In this document: positions 25,030 to 34,862 of the stretch, one piece after another
Position numbering within the stretch: position 1 is the first letter of the stretch
How the letters are laid out: every line of letters begins with the position of its first letter
Source: CAMFLJ01 sp963702555
GTDB taxonomy: Bacteria > Actinomycetota > Acidimicrobiia > Acidimicrobiales > Acidimicrobilacustridaceae
Reading direction: 5' to 3'
Length of the DNA: 64,000 nt
Assembly (NCBI GenBank): GCA_963702555.1
Contig: CAVPCW010000006.1
Coordinates: 499,665-563,664, forward strand
Translations under genes and position numbers: made by a program
Notes under the pieces: generated by a model
Databases searched by the model: none
What the model was told of the DNA's origin: nothing
What the model saw: the letters and a program-made list of their open reading frames with translations, nothing else

Positions 25030-26106
25030 TCAGACCCCCAGGCCGTACGGGCGGTACGGCCCGAACGGGATGCACTCCACGATGGCGATGCCCTCCTGGT
25101 CGCCGCAGCGCACCGGGCAGGCGTAGTCGAGGAGGCCGAAGACCTCCTTGAAGTCCTCGCCCTTCGACAGGTCGAGGCGCCCGAAGTCGAGCCACTCCTC
25201 GCCCATCCAGAGGCCCTGGCGGAAGTCGCGGAACCCGGAGTAGCCGCCCACGGCCCCGGTGGGGAACGACGCCGCACCCCGCTCGAACTCGATGGTGAAC
25301 GGGGTGCCGTCGTCGCCGGTGTAGGTGAACGTGCCCGACTGGGGCGTCCAGTCGGCGCCCATCACCGCGTGGTGCTCCAGCGTGGGCAGCGTCTCGATGC
25401 GGTCGGGCCAGTGGCGCTCGGCGAAGTGGAACGTGGGGTTGCCGTCGATGTCGTCGGTGCGGTGGTGCTGCACCGCCCACCCGTCGAACTGGATGTACAC
25501 GAACGTGTAGAGGCCCCCGGCCGCCCGGGCGTGGGCCTTCATCGTCGGATCGGGCACCAGCGGCTGGCGCACGCCCCACGACCGGTCACGGTTGGCCCGG
25601 TAGGTCTCGGGGGTGACCTCCTCGCGCACGCCGTCGATCTCGAGCCAGCCCGTCACGCCACCCATCTGGTAGAAGCGGATCTGCTCCTCGATCTTGCGGC
25701 CGTCGCGCCAGTGCTCGTGGTACTCCTCGCCCGACACCGGGAACGCCGTCTCGTAGAGCAGGTCCCACGCGATGCCGGCCTCGTTGGGCTCGAGCGTGCA
25801 CCGGATGGTCTTCAGCCCCTCCAGCACCTCCCACCGCAGCGGGCCCACGAACACCTCGTCGATGCGGGGCCGCAGCGCCCGACTGCCGCGGAAGTACCGC
25901 ACGTCGGTGCCGCGGGCCACGCCCCCGAAGCCGTCCATGACGTCGCGGTTCGGGTAGTAGCCGAAGCCCACGTCGATGATCGTGTCGGCATCGGCGCTGA
26001 CCACCGGGAAGTGGATGCGCTCCACCCAGTTCGGGTCGGACTGCGACACGTTCTCGAACGGCCGCGGGAACTGGTGGCACAACATGTCGTCGTGGCGCGT
26101 CAGCAT
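25030..26106 (-). CDS. Conserved hypothetical protein, possible lipocalin-like/hydratase fold
   Basis: A 358-residue soluble protein with no signal peptide or membrane segments. It contains PNWVERIHFPVVSADADTII, GFGYYPNRDVMDG, a Trp/Tyr-rich central part (DLLYETAFPVSGEEYHEHWR, TGWLEIDGVREEV) and RDRSWGVRQPLVPDP followed by FVYIQFDGWAVQHHRT. The alternating hydrophobic pattern and RDRSWG resemble the double beta-barrel AttH/CrtC-like proteins, but that is only suggestive. It converges with the pterin dehydratase gene two bases away. Confidence 0.6.
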   Translation of the reverse strand: MLTRHDDMLCHQFPRPFENVSQSDPNWVERIHFPVVSADADTIIDVGFGYYPNRDVMDGFGGVARGTDVRYFRGSRALRPRIDEVFVGPLRWEVLEGLKTIRCTLEPNEAGIAWDLLYETAFPVSGEEYHEHWRDGRKIEEQIRFYQMGGVTGWLEIDGVREEVTPETYRANRDRSWGVRQPLVPDPTMKAHARAAGGLYTFVYIQFDGWAVQHHRTDDIDGNPTFHFAERHWPDRIETLPTLEHHAVMGADWTPQSGTFTYTGDDGTPFTIEFERGAASFPTGAVGGYSGFRDFRQGLWMGEEWLDFGRLDLSKGEDFKEVFGLLDYACPVRCGDQEGIAIVECIPFGPYRPYGLGV

Positions 26107-26175
26107 CGGTCTTCCCCCTGGTGTCGTCGGGCGGCACCGCCCGCTGGCGGGGGCGAATCTACGCGGTGCGGCCGC

Positions 26176-26871
26176 TCACCGGCGCCGCCCGGCCTTCCGC
26201 TCCGCGGCCACGGCCCGCTCGAGCCCGTCGAGCACCAGGTCGAGGCCCCAGTCGAACTCGTCGGCGAAGTCGTAGTCGCCATGCAGCACGTAGCCGGTCG
26301 TGAAGGCCGCCATGTTGGGGTAGGCCTCGGCGGTGTGGACCCCGAGGATCTCGGTTGCCAGGTCGGCGGTCTGCTCCGGCCCCTCCACCGGGATGGTGCC
26401 CTCCTGGAGGGCGAAGCCGTAGGTGTAGCTGTCGAGCACGGCGAAGGCGTGCCCCGCCAGGGGGAGTGACAGGCCGGCGCCGATGAGCACCCCGAGCACG
26501 GCGTCGTGGTGGCCGAGGTTGGCGGCCCCGGGGGAGCTGCGGGAGTCCATCAGCCCGACCGCCCACGGATGGCGGGCCAGCACCCGACGGGCCGACGCGC
26601 AGCGCACCCGCATGGCCTCCCGCCACCCGACGTCGTCGCCCGAGGGCAGCTCGATCTCGGAGAACACCACGTCGACCATGCCGTCGAGGAGGTCGCCCTT
26701 GTTGGCGACGTGGTTGTAGAGCGACATCGCCTCCACGCCCAGCGCCTCGCCGACCTTGCGCATGGTGATCGAGTCGATGCCGTTGGCGTCGGCCAGCTCG
26801 ACGGCTGCGGCCAGCACCCGCTCGCGGGAGAGGGGGCTGCGGGCCTCGGCCGGTGTCGTCTTCGCTGCCAT
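26176..26871 (-). CDS. TetR/AcrR-family transcriptional regulator
   Basis: A 231-residue TetR protein. The N-terminal helix-turn-helix is RERVLAAAVELADANGIDSI followed by TMRKVGEALGVEAMSLYNHV and ANKGDLLDGM. The C-terminal ligand domain resembles the TetR_C_11 type (SYTYGFALQEGTIP, YDFADEFDWGLDLVLDGLER). It diverges from an oxidoreductase gene across a promoter with two identical-arm palindromes, so it probably represses that gene and itself. Confidence 0.9.
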   Translation of the reverse strand: MAAKTTPAEARSPLSRERVLAAAVELADANGIDSITMRKVGEALGVEAMSLYNHVANKGDLLDGMVDVVFSEIELPSGDDVGWREAMRVRCASARRVLARHPWAVGLMDSRSSPGAANLGHHDAVLGVLIGAGLSLPLAGHAFAVLDSYTYGFALQEGTIPVEGPEQTADLATEILGVHTAEAYPNMAAFTTGYVLHGDYDFADEFDWGLDLVLDGLERAVAAERKAGRRR

Positions 26872-26907
26872 CGCTGCTCCTGGCCCGGCGCCTCTGGGGT
26901 GAGGGCC

Positions 26908-26951
26908 TTGACGTGCTTACGCTGTAAGTCTACGGTGCCTTACAACGTAAG
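26908..26951 (+). promoter_or_regulatory. Promoter with two tandem TetR operators
   Basis: TTGACG (26908-26913) and TACGGT (26931-26936) are separated by 17 bases, a good sigma-70 promoter for the oxidoreductase. CTTAC-gct-GTAAG (26916-26928) lies inside the spacer and CTTAC-aac-GTAAG (26939-26951) just downstream of the start point. Repeats 23 bp apart would allow two TetR dimers to bind and block transcription. Confidence 0.75.
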
Positions 26952-26970
26952 TCGAGCACGGGAGTTCTCC

Positions 26971-28026
26971 ATGGCCACCACCGACCACCAGCCGAGCGAT
27001 GCCGCCGCCCCCGTGCCCGCCGAGGCGCCCACGGTCCCGCTGCCCACGACCATGACGGCCGTCGTTCAGCAGCAGTACGGCCCGGTGGCCGCCGACGTGC
27101 TCTCGCTCGCCGAGGTGCCGGTGCCCACTCCGGGCAAGGGCCAGGTCCTGCTCCGCATGCGGGCCTCCGCCGTCGACCGCGGCGTCTGGCACCTCATGGC
27201 CGGCACGCCCAAGGCCGTGCGCCTGGTCTTCGGCCTCCGCCGCCCGAAGTACCCGGTTCCCGGCCTCGACGTCGCCGGCACCGTCGTGGCCCTCGGCCCC
27301 GACGTCACCGAGCTCGCCGTCGGCGACGAGGTCTTCGGCGTCGGCAAGGGCGCCTACGCCCAGTACGCCGTCGCCCCCGCGGCCAAGCTCGCCCGCCGCC
27401 CGGCCGCCATCCCCGTCGAGCAGGCCGCCGCCGTAGCCATCTCCGGCATGACGGCGATCCAGGCCGTCCGCGACCACGGCGCGGTGCAGCCCGGGGAGCG
27501 GGTGCTCGTGCTCGGCGCTTCCGGCGGCGTCGGCACCTACCTCGTGCAGATGGCCCGGGCCGCGGGCGCCCACGTCACCGGGGTCTGCAGCGCGGCCAAG
27601 GCCGAGTTCGTCCATTCCCTCGGCGCCGACGAGGTGCTCGACCACGCCACCGACACCTGGCTCACCGACGGAAGCCGCTTCGACGTCATCCTCGACGGCG
27701 GCGGCAACCACCGCCTCCGCGACCTGCGCCGTGCTCTCACCGAGCACGGCCGCCTGGTGATCATCGGCGGCGAGGGCGGGGGCTCCCTCTTCGGCGGGCT
27801 CGACCGCCAGTTCCGGGCCGTGCTCTGGTCGCCCTTCGTCAGCCAGACCCTGACCTTCTTCACGTCGAAGGAGAACCGGGCCGACGTCGAGGCGGTGGGC
27901 GAGATGATCCTCTCCGGTCAGGTCACCCCGGCCCTCGATCGCACCTTCCCGCTCGCCGACGCCGCGGCCGCCGTCGACCACGTCGGTACCGGCCTCGTCC
28001 GCGGCAAGGTCGTCATCACCATCTGA
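26971..28026 (+). CDS. Zinc-independent medium-chain dehydrogenase/quinone oxidoreductase
   Basis: A 351-residue MDR protein of the quinone oxidoreductase/NAD(P)-dependent alcohol dehydrogenase type. It has the GroES-like N-terminal barrel (GKGQVLLRMRASAVDRGVWH, PVPGLDVAGTVVALGPDVTE), the Rossmann motif RVLVLGASGGVGTYLVQMAR and the C-terminal GLVRGKVVITI. Structural and catalytic zinc Cys are absent, which argues for NADPH-dependent reduction of quinones or enals. Control by the divergent TetR gene is likely. GGAGTTCTCC precedes the ATG. Confidence 0.88.
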   Translation: MATTDHQPSDAAAPVPAEAPTVPLPTTMTAVVQQQYGPVAADVLSLAEVPVPTPGKGQVLLRMRASAVDRGVWHLMAGTPKAVRLVFGLRRPKYPVPGLDVAGTVVALGPDVTELAVGDEVFGVGKGAYAQYAVAPAAKLARRPAAIPVEQAAAVAISGMTAIQAVRDHGAVQPGERVLVLGASGGVGTYLVQMARAAGAHVTGVCSAAKAEFVHSLGADEVLDHATDTWLTDGSRFDVILDGGGNHRLRDLRRALTEHGRLVIIGGEGGGSLFGGLDRQFRAVLWSPFVSQTLTFFTSKENRADVEAVGEMILSGQVTPALDRTFPLADAAAAVDHVGTGLVRGKVVITI

Positions 28027-28080
28027 TCCGGCACCGGGCTCTGTCGATCGGTCGGTCGAGCGGGCGGGGGAGGGGCGTCC

Positions 28081-28093
28081 TACGCTCGCCGCC
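28081..28093 (+). promoter_or_regulatory. -10 element for a leaderless epoxide hydrolase transcript
   Basis: TACGCT at 28081-28086 lies seven bases before the GTG start at 28094. No ribosome-binding sequence is present. Confidence 0.5.
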
Positions 28094-29245
28094 GTGCTGA
28101 GCTTCGAGCCGTTCCGAGTCGACGTCCCCGACGAGGTCCTCGCCGACCTCCGTGACCGCCTGCGCCGCACCCGCTTCCCCAACCAGGTCGACGGCGCCGG
28201 CTGGGACCAGGGCACCGAGCTGTCCTACCTCCGGGGGCTCGTCGCCTACTGGGCCGACGAGTTCGACTGGCGGGCCGCCGAGGCCCGCATCAACGTGTTC
28301 CCCCAGGTCACGACCACTGTCGACGGCCAGCGCATCCACCTCATCCACGCCCGCTCGCCCGAGCCCGACGCCCTGCCCCTCCTCATGGTGCACGGCTGGC
28401 CCGGCTCGATCGTCGAGTTCCTCGACGTGCTCGGCCCTCTCACCGACCCTCGTGCCCACGGCGGCGACCCGAGCCAGGCCTTCCACGTCGTGGCGCCGTC
28501 GTTGCCCGGCTACACGTTCTCCGGCCCCACCTCCGAGCGGGGCTGGAACCCCCGCCGGATCGCCGGTGCCTTCGTCGAGGTCATGGCCTCGCTCGGCTAC
28601 GACCGCTACGTGGCCCAGGGTGGCGACTGGGGCTCGATCGTCACCGCCAACGTCGCCGACCTCGACCCTGCCCATTGCGCCGCCCTGCACCTCAACTTCG
28701 TGGTGGCCCGCCCGCCGGAGGGGGAGCAGCCGCCGCTCGACGCCGCCGACGTCGCCGGCCTCGAGCGGATGGGCGAGTTCCGCCGCACCGGCACCGGCTA
28801 CCAGGAGATCCAGGGCACCAAGCCCCAGAGCCTCGGCTACGGCCTCGACGACTCGCCCGCCGGCCTCGCCGGTTGGATCATCGAGAAGTTCCGCGACTGG
28901 AGCGACTGCGACGGCGATGTCGAGCGCTCGTTCACCAAGGACCAGCTGCTCACCAACATCACCGCCTACTGGGTGACGGCCACCGCCACCTCGTCGACCC
29001 GCCTCTACTACGAGACCCGATCGTCGGGCGCCACCGCGCTGCCGCCGGGCAAGGTCGAGGTGCCCACCGGCGTCGCCAACTTCGCCGGAGAGATCACCCG
29101 CATGCCCCGACCCTGGGTCGAGGCCTCCTACGACCTCGTGCACTGGACCGACATCCCCCGGGGCGGGCACTTCGCCGCCATGGAGGCGCCGGACCTCTTC
29201 GTGCCCGAGGTGCGGGGCTTCTTCGAGCGGTTCCGGGCGGGCTGA
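28094..29245 (+). CDS. Epoxide hydrolase (EHN domain, alpha/beta hydrolase)
   Basis: A 383-residue protein. The first 110 residues are the epoxide hydrolase N-terminal (EHN) domain (PFRVDVPDEVLADLRDRLRR, RFPNQVDGAGWDQGTELSYL). The hydrolase core follows with the oxyanion LMVHGWPGSIVEF, the nucleophile elbow GGDWGSIVT and the C-terminal catalytic His in IPRGGHFAAMEAPDLF. Lid Tyr residues occur in STRLYYETRSS. It opens epoxides of xenobiotics or lipids; the substrate is unknown. Confidence 0.92.
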   Translation: MLSFEPFRVDVPDEVLADLRDRLRRTRFPNQVDGAGWDQGTELSYLRGLVAYWADEFDWRAAEARINVFPQVTTTVDGQRIHLIHARSPEPDALPLLMVHGWPGSIVEFLDVLGPLTDPRAHGGDPSQAFHVVAPSLPGYTFSGPTSERGWNPRRIAGAFVEVMASLGYDRYVAQGGDWGSIVTANVADLDPAHCAALHLNFVVARPPEGEQPPLDAADVAGLERMGEFRRTGTGYQEIQGTKPQSLGYGLDDSPAGLAGWIIEKFRDWSDCDGDVERSFTKDQLLTNITAYWVTATATSSTRLYYETRSSGATALPPGKVEVPTGVANFAGEITRMPRPWVEASYDLVHWTDIPRGGHFAAMEAPDLFVPEVRGFFERFRAG

Positions 29246-29341
29246 ACGGGCTGGCGCCGCCGGCTGCCGCGACCCTCCGTGGGGGTCCGCTCGCAGGCCG
29301 TGATGGAGTCGAAAAACTCAATGATTTCCAGGGATTTCTGA

Positions 29342-29370
29342 TTGCTGATCGAACTGGTGTCCGCTAGGAT
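29342..29370 (+). promoter_or_regulatory. Promoter of the leaderless HNH endonuclease gene
   Basis: TTGCTG (29342-29347), a 17-base spacer and TAGGAT (29365-29370) form a good promoter. The ATG at 29378 follows after seven bases. The region 29310-29345 is visibly richer in A and T than its surroundings. Confidence 0.6.
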
Positions 29371-29377
29371 TCCGGAC

Positions 29378-30886
29378 ATGTTCGAGGAGCTCGCAGCGAT
29401 GATCGAAGCGACGGAGGTGCCGGTCGACGGCGCCGCCATCGCCGAGGCGCGCCGCCTGCTCGACCGGCTCGATTCCAAGATCGTCGAGGCCGAGTCCACC
29501 TACGCCTCGATCGGCCAGTTCCAGGTCGAGGGCTTCAACAGCATGGCCACCTTCGAGCGCCACGCCTGCCGGGTCTCCCTGCCCGAGTCGCGGCGCCTCG
29601 CCCGTCGGGCCGGTCGGCTCTCGGCGTGGCCCGAGCTGGCCGAGGCGTGGCAGGCCGGCCTGCTCACCGGCTCCCAGGTCGAGCAGGCCTGCGCGATCGT
29701 GCCGAATCACCACGTCGAGCGCTTCGCCGAGACGATGGCCGAGACGGTCGAGCTGCTGGCCCCGCTCACCGCCCACCAGACGGGCGTCGTATTGCGGCGG
29801 GCGGTGCAGGCGGCCGACGCCTTCGCCGAGCGTGAGGCCGCCGAGGCCGGCATCGAGCCGGTCGAGAAGGAGCCCGATCGTGAGCTCTCGGCCGTCCGCT
29901 CGCTCGACGACGAGCTCTTCGTCCGGGGCCACCTCGACAAGGACTCTGCGGCAGTCGTCGAGAAGGCACTCGTCGCCGCCACCCGTGACGACGTCGAGGG
30001 CGAGCGACGCACCCCGATGGAGCGCCGGGCCGACGCCCTGGTCGCCGTGTGCCAGGGCTACCTCGATGCGCTCGAGAACCCCGACGGCAACCGCCGCACC
30101 GAGCGGCTCACCCTCAGCGCCGACGTGATCGTCATGTACCGGGCCTGGCTGCGGGTCGCCGGTGTGCGCACCGCCGCCGATCTCGACCGCTTCTTCGCCG
30201 ACCGGCCCCACCTGGGCGAGCTCGACCGGGCCCTGTTCCTCGAGGCGTTCGACGGCACCGGACTCACCGCCACCACCCTCGACGGCTTCACCGTCACCGA
30301 CGCCATGGTGGCGGCGGTGGCCGAAGGGGGAGCGATGGAGCTGCTGCTCACCGCCGGCTCCCGCCTGCTGAACATGGGCCGGTCGGTGCGCACCTTCACC
30401 GCCGCCCAGCGCCGGGCGATCCTCGCCCGCGACGGTGGTTGTCGGTCGTGTGGCGCTCCGCCCGATCAGTGCGACGTCCACCACGTCATCCCGTGGGAAG
30501 ACGGCGGACTCACCGACATCGACAACGGCGTGGCCAAGTGCCGGCGATGTCACCACCAGCACCACCGCCTGAAGTGGGTCGACCGGCTCGACGCCGACGG
30601 CACCTACCGGGTGATCCGCCCCGACGGCACCGAGATCACCACCCGTCCGGCCGGCCTCGACCCCCAGCTCCCGCTGCTCCCCGTGGCCACCACCTCAGAA
30701 CCGGCCCGAATCCCCCGGGTCGACGCGGTCGAGGCCGATGGCGACGGCTACAGCGACCCGAGGGTCAGGGAAGCCTGTCGTCAGCTGGTCCTGCTCCGAG
30801 CCCGCCACGGCGACGCCGACGAACGAACCATCACGGCCCGCCTCGCCGCCGAACGGTTGATGGACAAGTTCGACCGAGCCGCCTGA
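29378..30886 (+). CDS. DUF222 domain HNH endonuclease (13E12 repeat family)
   Basis: A 502-residue protein. The N-terminal DUF222 region is helical (EARRLLDRLDSKIVEAESTY, SRRLARRAGRLSAWPELAEA, GLLTGSQVEQACAIV). The C-terminal nuclease has DGGCRSCGAPPDQCDVHHVI, PWEDGGLTDIDNGVAKCRRC and HHQHHRLKW, with the zinc Cys pairs and the catalytic His of the HNH fold. The family is widely repeated in actinobacteria and associated with mobile introns, but no intron or mobile element borders are visible here. The ATG at 29378 is chosen from the leaderless promoter spacing. Confidence 0.9.
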   Translation: MFEELAAMIEATEVPVDGAAIAEARRLLDRLDSKIVEAESTYASIGQFQVEGFNSMATFERHACRVSLPESRRLARRAGRLSAWPELAEAWQAGLLTGSQVEQACAIVPNHHVERFAETMAETVELLAPLTAHQTGVVLRRAVQAADAFAEREAAEAGIEPVEKEPDRELSAVRSLDDELFVRGHLDKDSAAVVEKALVAATRDDVEGERRTPMERRADALVAVCQGYLDALENPDGNRRTERLTLSADVIVMYRAWLRVAGVRTAADLDRFFADRPHLGELDRALFLEAFDGTGLTATTLDGFTVTDAMVAAVAEGGAMELLLTAGSRLLNMGRSVRTFTAAQRRAILARDGGCRSCGAPPDQCDVHHVIPWEDGGLTDIDNGVAKCRRCHHQHHRLKWVDRLDADGTYRVIRPDGTEITTRPAGLDPQLPLLPVATTSEPARIPRVDAVEADGDGYSDPRVREACRQLVLLRARHGDADERTITARLAAERLMDKFDRAA

Positions 30887-30900
30887 AGTCGGCGGCTCGG
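30874..30900. terminator. 10-bp perfect hairpin between HNH gene and sufU
   Basis: CCGAGCCGCC (30874-30883) and GGCGGCTCGG (30891-30900) flank a 7-base loop that includes the HNH stop codon. It lies between convergent genes and would terminate both. Confidence 0.7.
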
Positions 30901-30910
30901 GAACGCGGCG

Positions 30911-31402
30911 TTACTCGGCGCCGGCCTCTTCGAGGCCCTGGGCGAGGGTGTTCCAGGCGAGGGTGGCGCACTTGATGCGGACGGGGAACTTCACCACGCC
31001 GCGCAGCGCCTCGAGGTCGCCGAGCTTCACGTCGGGGATGCCGTCGGTCTCGCCCGTGGCGGCGTCGGTGGCGTCGCTGCCCTCGAGGGCGCTCTCGTGG
31101 ATCGACATCATGGCCTTGAAGGCCCGCGTGAGGTCGTGGACCTCGTCGACGGTCTTGCCCTTGACTGCGGCCGACATCATCGAGGCGGACGACTGGCTGA
31201 TCGAGCAGCCCTGGCCGCCGATGCGGATGTCCTGCACCACGCCGGCGTCGTCGAGGTCGAGGTAGACGACGATCTCGTCACCGCAGAGCGGGTTGAAGCC
31301 CTCGGTGCGGGTGGCGGGGGGCGACTCCAGCTCACCCCGGTTCCGGGGGTTGCGGTAGTGATCGAGGATGATCTCTCGGTAGAGGTCTTCGAGGCCGGGC
31401 AT
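30911..31402 (-). CDS. sufU: Fe-S assembly sulfur-transfer protein SufU
   Basis: A 163-residue SufU with the zinc-binding residues NPLCGDEIVVYLD, GQGCSISQSSASMM and the last Cys in VRIKCATLAWNTL. The insertion between motifs that separates SufU from IscU is present. SufU accepts persulfide sulfur from SufS. It is the last gene of the sufC2-sufS-sufU unit, 45 bases after sufS. Confidence 0.95.
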   Translation of the reverse strand: MPGLEDLYREIILDHYRNPRNRGELESPPATRTEGFNPLCGDEIVVYLDLDDAGVVQDIRIGGQGCSISQSSASMMSAAVKGKTVDEVHDLTRAFKAMMSIHESALEGSDATDAATGETDGIPDVKLGDLEALRGVVKFPVRIKCATLAWNTLAQGLEEAGAE

Positions 31403-31447
31403 CAGGCGTCTCTCGGTGAGGGGAAGGTCAGAAACAGGCTAGGCGAG

Positions 31448-32688
31448 TCAGAAGGCGAAGAAGTCGCCTGCGGCGTCGAGCGCATCGGCGAGGGCGTCGA
31501 TGTCGGAGGTGTCGTTGTAGACGTACACCGAGGCCCGGGCGGTGGCGCCGACTCCGAGGATCTTCATCAGCGGCTTGGCGCAGTGGTGGCCCGCCCGGAC
31601 GCACACGGCGTGCTGGTCGAGGACCTGCGAGATGTCGTGGGGGTGCAGGTCCTTGAAGGCGAAGCTGAGGACGCCGCCGCGCTCGTCGGCGTTCTGCGGG
31701 CCGTGGATGCGGATGTCGTCGCCGAAGCGCTCGGTGAGGGTGTCGAAGGCGTAGACGGTGAGGGCCTTCTCATGGGCCCGCACGCGGTCCATGCCGAGCG
31801 AGTTCAGGTAGTCGATGGCGGCACCCAGACCGATGACCTCGGCGATCGGGGGCGTGCCGGCCTCGAACTTCCAGGGCAGGTCGTTGGTGGTGAACCCGTC
31901 GAGGGTGACGTCGCGGATCATCTCGCCGCCGCCGAGGAAGGGCGGCATGGCGTCGAGGAGCTCCTCGCGGCCGTAGAGCACGCCGATGCCGGTGGGGCCA
32001 CAGAGCTTGTGGGCGGAGAAGGCGAGGAAGTCGGCGCCGAGCTCCTGCACGTCGGTGGTGGAGTGCGGCACGGACTGGCAGCCGTCGATGACGCTGATGG
32101 CACCGGCGGCGCGGGCGGCGTCGGTGAGGCGGCGCACCGGGTTGAAGGTGCCGAGCACGTTCGACATGGCGGTGACGCCGAGCGCCTTGGCGCCGTCGAG
32201 GAGGCGGTCGAGGTCGGTGAGGTCGAGGCGGCCCTCGGGGTCGAGGGGGATCCAGCGGATCTCGATGCCCTTCTCGGCCTGGAGCATCTGCCAGGGGACG
32301 ATGTTGGCGTGGTGCTCCATGTGGGAGAGCACGACGACGTCGCCCTCGGAGAGGTTGGCCCGGCCCCAGGACTGCACGACCAGGTTGAGCGCCTCGGTGG
32401 CGTTCTTGGTGAAGACGATCTCGGCCGACGAGCGGGCGTTCACGAAGCGCTGGGTCTTGGCCCGGGCGGCTTCGAGGGCGTTGGTGGCCTCTTCGGCGAT
32501 GGCGTAGACGCCGCGGTGGACGTTGGCGTTGATCGTCTCGTAGTAGTGCTGCATCGCGTCGAGCACCACGGTGGGCTTCTGCGAGGTCGCGGCCGAGTCG
32601 AGGTAGACGATCGGCTTGCCGTGCACCGTGCGGGCGAGCAGCGGGAAGTCGGCCTTGACGAGGGCCGCGTCGAGTGGGTCGGTCGTGG

Positions 32689-32698
<10 letters not shown>
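31448..32698 (-). CDS. sufS: Cysteine desulfurase SufS
   Basis: A 416-residue PLP-dependent group II cysteine desulfurase. It has LDSAATSQKPTVVLDAMQHY, SHMEHHANIVPWQML, the PLP Lys in LAFSAHKLCGPTGIGVLYG and the catalytic Cys in VRAGHHCAKPLM with the short SufS-type loop. It releases sulfur from cysteine for SufU. The start overlaps the end of the second sufC gene by ten bases, so the two are coupled. Confidence 0.96.
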
Positions 32699-33441
<743 letters not shown>

Positions 33442-33472
33442 GAGGTGAAGTCTAGGCGCCCTGGCGGATAAG

Positions 33473-33493
33473 CACTATCCGCGTAGGAGAAAT
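33473..33493 (-). promoter_or_regulatory. suf box 3 (upstream of the second sufC)
   Basis: On the minus strand it reads ATTTCTCCTACGCGGATAGT followed by GCTTAT. The dyad CTAC-GCGG-ATAG spans 33475-33486. Orientation and sequence match suf box 2. An additional stem, GCGGATA/TATCCGC (33464-33482), overlaps it. Confidence 0.65.
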
Positions 33494-33528
33494 AGGGAAG
33501 TCCCTGGTCGGAAAGGGTGTGGCGGGGC

Positions 33529-34134
33529 TCACCAGCCCCGGTCGACCCATTCCTGGAGGTGGGGGCGCTCGGCGCCGATGGTGGTCCAGTTGCCGTGGCC
33601 GGGCAGCACGATCGTGTCGGCCGGGCGGGTGAACAGGCGCTGGTCGAGCGACTCGATGATGGTGGGGAAGTCGCCGCCCTCGAACGAGGTGTTGCCGGGG
33701 CCGCCGGGGAAGAGGGTGTCGCCGCTGAACAGCAGGGGGCTGCCCTCGAGCTGGAAGCACATCGAGCCGGGGGTGTGGCCCGGGGTGGCGATGGTGGAGA
33801 TGCGGAGGCGGCCGATCTCGATGACGGAGTCGTCCTCGAGGATGTCGTCGTAGCTCGGGAGCATGGCGGCGTCGGCGGCGGTGACGCCCACGTCGTAGCC
33901 GGCGTCGCGCACGGCGGGCACGGCCTGGATGTGGTCCCAGTGGCCGTGGGTCTCGATGACCCGGCGCACGCCGAGGGCCGTGCACAGCTCGAGCAGGCGC
34001 TCGTGCTCGTTGGCCGCGTCGATGAGCACGGCGTCGCCGGTCTCGGTGCAGCGGATGACGAACACGTTGTTGTCCATGGGGCCGACCACGACGGCGTGGA
34101 CCTCGTACCCGGTGTCGTTGAGCAGCAGCGTCAT
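33529..34134 (-). CDS. Metallo-beta-lactamase-fold hydrolase (glyoxalase II-like)
   Basis: A 201-residue MBL protein with MDNNVFVIRCTETGDAVLID, the zinc motif IETHGHWDHIQAVPAV, ATPGHTPGSMCFQLEG, FSGDTLFPGGPGNTSF and IVLPGHGNWTTIGAERPHL. It probably hydrolyses a thioester such as S-lactoyl-mycothiol, though the substrate is unproven. The ATG at 34134 is taken because upstream in-frame codons overlap the divergent TetR region. It follows the second sufC region without a visible functional link. Confidence 0.85.
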   Translation of the reverse strand: MTLLLNDTGYEVHAVVVGPMDNNVFVIRCTETGDAVLIDAANEHERLLELCTALGVRRVIETHGHWDHIQAVPAVRDAGYDVGVTAADAAMLPSYDDILEDDSVIEIGRLRISTIATPGHTPGSMCFQLEGSPLLFSGDTLFPGGPGNTSFEGGDFPTIIESLDQRLFTRPADTIVLPGHGNWTTIGAERPHLQEWVDRGW

Positions 34135-34239
34135 GCCCCCATGATCGCCGCTGCGGGCGCCGTCCGCGCCGGTTGGGGTGAACGAATCCGGCACTCGGTC
34201 AAAAATGGCACCGAGTACCACTTCCGGGCGGAGGGCCGG

Positions 34240-34252
34240 TAGGGTCGCCGGC
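34240..34252 (+). promoter_or_regulatory. -10 element for a leaderless TetR transcript
   Basis: TAGGGT at 34240-34245 is followed by seven bases and the GTG at 34253. Confidence 0.5.
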
Positions 34253-34862
34253 GTGAGCACCACGACGGGCCTGCGCGAACGGAAGAAGGAAGCCACCACC
34301 GAGCGGCTGCGCGAGGTCGCGCTGGCGCTGGTGGCCGAGCGGGGCTTCGACGCCGTGAGCATCGACGACATCGCGGCGGCGGCCGACGTCTCGAAGACGA
34401 CCTTCTACCGGTACTTCGAGACCAAGGAGGACGTCGTGCTCGGCCGCAGCAGCGACAACCTCGAGATCCTCCGGGCCTCCCTCGCTGGAGTGCCCGCCCG
34501 AGGTGCCCGCGGTCGAGGCGGCCCGCCACGCCTTCCATGACCTGGCCGAGTCCTACCAGGCCGACCGGGCCCAGCGGGTCCTGGTCGACCGGCTCACCCG
34601 CACCACGCCGTCGCTGGCGGCGCGGAGCCTCGCCCACCAGGCCGTGTGGGAAGAGGTGATCCGAGACGACGTCGACCGGCGCGACCCGGACGGTGACCCG
34701 TTCGGTCGCTGGCTGCTCGCCTCCCAGATCCTCGGCACGGTGCGCGGCGCCGTGAACTGGTGGCTGGTCGAGACCACCCCTCGCGCGCTGGTCGACCTCA
34801 TCGACGACGCCCTCGCCACCCTCGCCCCGATCCCGCCCCGGAAGAGACGCACCCCCCGATGA
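34253..34862 (+). CDS. TetR-family regulator of the adjacent MFS exporter (one frameshift)
   Basis: About 202 residues: the TetR helix-turn-helix TTERLREVALALVAERGFDA, VSIDDIAAAADVSKTTFYRY, FETKEDVVLGRS, then a MftR-like C-terminal domain (AARHAFHDLAESYQADRAQR, GTVRGAVNWWLVETTPRALV). A +1 shift near 34490 separates RASL from LECPPEVPAVEAA. The stop codon overlaps the MFS start (ATGA), so the regulator and transporter are co-translated. It probably represses the operon until a toxic ligand binds. Confidence 0.87.

Noticed and set aside
29378..30886. The HNH protein as part of an intron or mobile element
   Set aside because: No intron structure, repeats or attachment sites border it; the family is common as stand-alone genes in actinobacteria.
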